Below, one piece after another: positions 60,872-64,000 of a DNA stretch of 64,000 bases. Below the pieces are notes generated by a model. The model was not told where the DNA came from. It saw nothing but the letters and a program-made list of their open reading frames with translations, and ran no database searches. Each line of letters starts with the position of its first letter. The first letter of the stretch is position 1. The position numbers and the translations under genes were made by a program. This DNA is from Billgrantia tianxiuensis (GTDB lineage Bacteria > Pseudomonadota > Gammaproteobacteria > Pseudomonadales > Halomonadaceae), in NCBI RefSeq assembly GCF_009834345.1, contig NZ_CP035042.1, forward strand, positions 3,968,001-4,032,000, read 5' to 3'.

Positions 60872-61900
60872 ATGTCTAATGAAACCCACTCGCCACGCCG
60901 ACGCCGCGGCTCGGAGCAGCCGACGCTCAAAGAAGTGGCAGAGGCCGCCGGCGTCTCGGCGATCACCGCCTCCCGTGCGCTGAATCACCCGGACCAGGTC
61001 AACGAGCACACCCGCGCGCGGGTACTCGAGGCCGTGGAACAACTGGGCTACGTGCCCAACCTGGTGGCCGGCAGCCTGGCGTCGGCACGCTCGCGCTTCA
61101 TTGCCGTCATCGTGCCTTCGCTGGCCAATACCGTATTCATCGAGGTGATCCAGGGGCTGCAGGAAACCTTCGAGGCCCAGGGCTACCAGATCCTGCTGGG
61201 CAATACCGACTACGACACCGAGCGCGAATACCAGCTGGTCCGCACCTTCCTCGGCTGGTCCTGCTCGGCACTGGTGACCGCCGGCCTGCGCCACAGCCAG
61301 GCCTGCCGTACCCTGCTCGCCAATTGGGACAAGCCGATCATGGAGGTCATGGAGCTGGGAGAGGCACTGGATCTCAACGTGGGGCTGGACCATACCGAAG
61401 CTGGGCGCTGCATGGCTCGCCACCTGTTGGAACGGGGCCATCGCCAAGTGCTCTTCGTCGGCGCCCGCCTGGCAAGCGACTATCGCGCAGGAATGCGCTA
61501 CGACGGCCATCGCGAGGTGCTGGAACAAGCCGGTCTCGCGGCACCGCTGATCGAACTCGACCATGGCGGACTGGATGCCGGCGCCGCGGGGTTGGCGCAT
61601 GCACTGGAGAAACATGGCGATGTCAGCGCCATTCACTTCGCCAACGACGACCTGGCCACCGGCGCCCTGCTGCACGCCCAGCGGCTCGGCATTCGCGTAC
61701 CCCACGAGCTGGCCATTGCCGGGTTCAATGGGCTTCCCATCGGCCAGCACGTCACCCCGCGCCTGACCACCATACGCTCACCGCGCCAGCACATGGGGCA
61801 GCTCGCCGCATCCGAAGTGATACGCCGCCTGGAAGGCAAGCGGATCCAGCGCCTGCAGCACGATGTCGGCTTCGAACTGCTGATCGGCGAGAGTACGTAG
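60872..61900 (+). CDS. LacI family regulator of the tetronate operon
   Basis: This 342-residue LacI/GalR regulator has an HTH and hinge (TLKEVAEAAGVSAITASRAL; EHTRARVLEAVEQLGYVPNL; VAGSLAS). A periplasmic-binding-protein-like sensor follows (FIAVIVPSLANTVFIEVIQG; ILLGNTDYDTEREYQLVRTF; IHFANDDLATGALLHAQRLG). It is closest in pattern to the gluconate repressor GntR. AGGAGG lies 9 nt upstream of the ATG at 60872. It is divergent from ltnD with tandem operators between, so it most likely represses the ten-gene operon until a tetronate or derived intermediate binds. Confidence 0.93.
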   Translation: MSNETHSPRRRRGSEQPTLKEVAEAAGVSAITASRALNHPDQVNEHTRARVLEAVEQLGYVPNLVAGSLASARSRFIAVIVPSLANTVFIEVIQGLQETFEAQGYQILLGNTDYDTEREYQLVRTFLGWSCSALVTAGLRHSQACRTLLANWDKPIMEVMELGEALDLNVGLDHTEAGRCMARHLLERGHRQVLFVGARLASDYRAGMRYDGHREVLEQAGLAAPLIELDHGGLDAGAAGLAHALEKHGDVSAIHFANDDLATGALLHAQRLGIRVPHELAIAGFNGLPIGQHVTPRLTTIRSPRQHMGQLAASEVIRRLEGKRIQRLQHDVGFELLIGEST

Positions 61901-61967
61901 TCGTCTTGAACCTTACGCAAGCAAGTTGGCCGCAGGCCTCCACCACGCGCTTCCAAGGCCCTGCCCC

Positions 61968-62006
61968 ATGTTGATAAACATATATCGATAAGTATATGTT
62001 GATAAA
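61968..62006. promoter_or_regulatory. AT-rich direct and inverted repeats upstream of the cupredoxin gene
   Basis: ATGTTGATAAA is repeated directly at 61968-61978 and 61996-62006. AACATATA (61977-61984) and TATATGTT (61993-62000) form an inverted repeat between them. The cluster is 60-100 bp upstream of the cupredoxin ATG in an otherwise GC-rich region and looks like a promoter or regulator site. Confidence 0.5.
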
Positions 62007-62066
62007 TAAAGGCGCCTCGGAGGCTGTGCCGCCCGAGGCCTTGCTGACCGCAACAGGCGGTATTCG

Positions 62067-62489
62067 ATGAACATTGCGATCCCCACTCGCCGCGCATGGC
62101 TGGCGCTACTCATCGCCATGGGGCTGGCCGGGAGCCAGGCATGGGGCGACACCCCGATCGAGGTGGTGCCTGTCGCCGATGATGGCGTGCAGCGGGTCAC
62201 CCTGGTCGGCGGTAGCTACTACTTCGAGCCCGAGCATATCGTGGTGAGGGCTGGCGTGCCGGTGGAACTGCAGGCGCGCCGGCGGTCCGGCCTCGCTCCT
62301 CACAACCTCGTGATCCGCTCTGCCCCGATGGGGATCGATATCGAGGCCTCGCTTGCGACCGAGCCGACTACGATCCGCTTTACCCCCGAGGTACCGGGAC
62401 GCGTCGAGTTCTATTGTGATGAGCGTCTGCTGTTTCTCCCCAGCCACCGTGACCGCGGCATGGTCGGTGTACTGGAGGTAGTCGAGTGA
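62067..62489 (+). CDS. Periplasmic cupredoxin-like copper protein
   Basis: This 140-residue exported protein has a signal peptide (about residues 1-27, ending AWG-DTP) and a cupredoxin beta barrel. Candidate copper ligands are His in LAPHNLVIR, Cys in VEFYCDERLLFLPSHRDRGM, the following His and the last Met, in the spacing of type-1 copper sites though with a longer Cys-His loop than plastocyanin. It may carry electrons or handle copper. It is monocistronic, upstream of the TVP38 gene. Confidence 0.82.
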   Translation: MNIAIPTRRAWLALLIAMGLAGSQAWGDTPIEVVPVADDGVQRVTLVGGSYYFEPEHIVVRAGVPVELQARRRSGLAPHNLVIRSAPMGIDIEASLATEPTTIRFTPEVPGRVEFYCDERLLFLPSHRDRGMVGVLEVVE

Positions 62490-62567
62490 ACCACGCGGTT
62501 TTCCCGATTTGGCCGTAGCGAACGGCCCCGCCTATGCTGAAGCCACGCTCCTGCGCAGGCCGCCCGC

Positions 62568-63257
62568 ATGTCCCGCAAGGTCCTCCTCGTCCTCGCCGCC
62601 CTGGTAACGCTCACCCTGCTGGGGTTCCTGTGGCAGTGGCTGGCCGCGCGCGACATGTTCGACGCCAACACGCTCTTCACCATGCTGCAAGGCTCGTTGG
62701 CCTGGCGCGACCGGCCCTGGGCCGGCGCCGTGGTGGTTGTCGTCTTCGTCGTCGCCTCACTGGTACTGTTTCCGCTGAGCGTGCTGGTGGTGCTGGCAGG
62801 GCTGATCTTCGGTTCCGTATGGGGCTTCGTCTACTCGCTCATCGGTACACTTCTCGGTGCCGTCGCCACCTTCTGGGTGGGGCGCTGGCTAGGACGTGAC
62901 GCCTTGCTGCGCTATGGCGGTACACGACTGGTCAGCCTCTCGCGCTACCTGGCAGGGCGCGGCGTACGCACCATGACCGTGCTCAATCTACTGCCCCTGG
63001 CCCCCTATACGCTGACCAACCTGCTCGCCGGCGCGTTTCACATCCGCTTTCGCGACTACATGCTGGGAACCTTCATCGGCGCCACACCGGGTCTGGCTGG
63101 TATCATTCTGCTGAGCAGCCAGCTCGGCACGCTACTGACCGCCGAGGATCGCCGTGAGCTGGCCTGGGCGGCGGGAGGCATCGTCGCGGGCCTCGCCCTG
63201 CTCTACGCCCTCAAACGCTACGCCGATACCCGCCAACGGCGGCGACGCCGCCACTGA
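62568..63257 (+). CDS. TVP38/TMEM64 family (DedA-like) membrane protein
   Basis: This 229-residue integral membrane protein has the VTT/SNARE-associated fold: an N-terminal helix, LVLFPLSVLVVLAGLIFGSV, GFVYSLIGTLLGAVATFWVG with RWLGRDALLRYGG, and the re-entrant PLAPYTLTNLLAGAFHIRFR. Family members act in lipid flipping or membrane homeostasis. The tail is basic (RYADTRQRRRRRH). It is 78 bp after the cupredoxin gene and its stop is 3 bp from that of the convergent LysR gene. Confidence 0.9.
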   Translation: MSRKVLLVLAALVTLTLLGFLWQWLAARDMFDANTLFTMLQGSLAWRDRPWAGAVVVVVFVVASLVLFPLSVLVVLAGLIFGSVWGFVYSLIGTLLGAVATFWVGRWLGRDALLRYGGTRLVSLSRYLAGRGVRTMTVLNLLPLAPYTLTNLLAGAFHIRFRDYMLGTFIGATPGLAGIILLSSQLGTLLTAEDRRELAWAAGGIVAGLALLYALKRYADTRQRRRRRH

Positions 63258-63260
63258 CGG

Positions 63261-64000
63261 TCAGGGGGCGTCGCTCAGCGCCGGCACCCGGCCCGGCATG
63301 CCCTCCTCAAGAAACGCCACGAAGGCGCGAATGCGCGCCGGCACGTGGCGCCGTTGCTGATAGACAGCATGGAAATCGGCACGCACCCCGCGCCACTCGG
63401 GCAGCAGCTCGACCAGCCGGCCATGTGCCAGATGATGGTGGATGTCCCACCAGGAGCGCAGCACAATACCGTGACCGTCGAGGGCCAATTGCACGATGAC
63501 TTCGCCATCATTGCTGGCCAGCGGGCCGGCCACCTTGACCGCCTGCTCTTCCCCACTGTCGCTGCGGCGATGAAAACGCCATACGGCGTAGTCGCTTTCG
63601 TTCTCGCGCAGTATCAGGCAGGGATGGGTGGCGAGATCGGCGGGCGACGCCAAGGACGCCATGCGTGCCACGTAATCGGGAGAGGCGCACAGCACCCGCC
63701 GGTTGGCGAGGATGCGTCGCGCCACCAGGCGCGAATCGGGCGGTTCTCCCACGCGAATGCCAACGTCGAAGCCCTGTTCACCCAGGCTCAACGGATAGTT
63801 GGAGAGTTCCAGCGTCGCCTCGACGCCTGGATGACGCGCACAGAATTCCGACAGCAGCGGCGCCACGTGACGGCGGCCGAAGCCAAAGGTGGCGTTGACC
63901 CTGAGCGGTCCCGAGAGGGCCGCCTGCTGCTCGCCCAGCGCCTCCTCCAGTTCGGCCAGTTCCTCGAGGATGGCCGCCCCGCGCTCCAAGTAGCGCTCGC
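63261..64000 (-). CDS. LysR family regulator, C-terminal part (truncated by window end)
   Basis: This is the ligand-binding domain of a LysR regulator (SGPLRVNATFGFGRRHVAPL, LSEFCARHPGVEATLELSNY, GFDVGIRVGEPPDSRLVARR). It matches the large group that includes DmlR and similar regulators with GxRxG motifs in the sensor. The frame is open to base 64000 and the N-terminal HTH lies beyond the window. Its stop lies 3 bp from that of the TVP38 gene on the opposite strand. Confidence 0.88.
   Translation of the reverse strand, partial: ERYLERGAAILEELAELEEALGEQQAALSGPLRVNATFGFGRRHVAPLLSEFCARHPGVEATLELSNYPLSLGEQGFDVGIRVGEPPDSRLVARRILANRRVLCASPDYVARMASLASPADLATHPCLILRENESDYAVWRFHRRSDSGEEQAVKVAGPLASNDGEVIVQLALDGHGIVLRSWWDIHHHLAHGRLVELLPEWRGVRADFHAVYQQRRHVPARIRAFVAFLEEGMPGRVPALSDAP

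Noticed and set aside
1..64000. CRISPR arrays, rRNA, tRNA, prophage or integrase genes
   Set aside because: No regularly spaced repeats, no recognisable RNA gene stems or conserved arms, and no phage or recombinase proteins were seen on either strand.

Overview
This 64 kb window is high-GC gammaproteobacterial chromosome, most likely from a halophile of the Halomonadaceae (Halomonas/Billgrantia group). That assignment is an inference. It rests on several osmolyte carriers (a BCCT carrier, a BetT-type carrier, choline sulfatase), three TRAP carriers, a tripartite tricarboxylate (TTT) carrier, and a dispersed intergenic repeat of a kind I associate with this family. No rRNA, tRNA, phage, plasmid or CRISPR locus was seen. 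Nearly everything is small-molecule uptake plus catabolism of C2-C6 hydroxy- and sugar acids.

Layout. 0-7.4 kb (minus strand): crotonase-family enzyme, CoA-transferase, a TRAP carrier, serine-glyoxylate-type aminotransferase, and a FAD-linked oxidase cut by the window edge. 7.6-10.7 kb: TTT carrier tctCBA. 10.9-19.3 kb: LysR regulator, divergent fuconate dehydratase-type enolase, PdxA-like dehydrogenase, second TRAP carrier, beta-hydroxyacid dehydrogenase and lactonase-type amidohydrolase. 19.4-25.4 kb: two GntR regulators and a glycolate oxidase operon (glcDEF plus a glcG-like gene). 25.5-34.1 kb: BCCT carrier, then LysR / choline sulfatase / SulP / BetT. 34.2-38.4 kb: small housekeeping genes (DksA-type zinc finger, EamA, ChaC, truncated GGDEF protein, glutaredoxin-MauE fusion). 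38.6-43.3 kb: dicarboxylate/amino-acid symporter with a sensor kinase and NtrC-type regulator. 43.4-48.0 kb: CUT1-type ABC carrier. 48.2-50.6 kb: GNAT-nitrilase fusion and MtfA. 50.6-60.8 kb: a ten-gene minus-strand tetronate (L-threonate/D-erythronate) operon with its own TRAP carrier and a divergent LacI-type regulator. 60.9-64 kb: that regulator, a cupredoxin, a TVP38 protein and a truncated LysR gene.

How it works together. Three operons (crotonase/CoA-transferase, tctCBA, second TRAP operon) carry the same palindromic promoter-operator, so they probably form one local regulon. Each of the three TRAP operons has a hairpin between dctP and dctQ. Other regulatory sites that can be read directly are a GntR-type box between the glc regulator and glcD, a tandem LacI-type palindrome between ltnD and its regulator, and a well-spaced sigma-54 promoter in front of the symporter next to the NtrC-type regulator.

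Quality note. Four genes are broken by exactly one missing base in a G/C run, and a fifth (ltnD) has its C-terminus misread in the same way. The pattern points to base-calling error rather than five independent pseudogenes.
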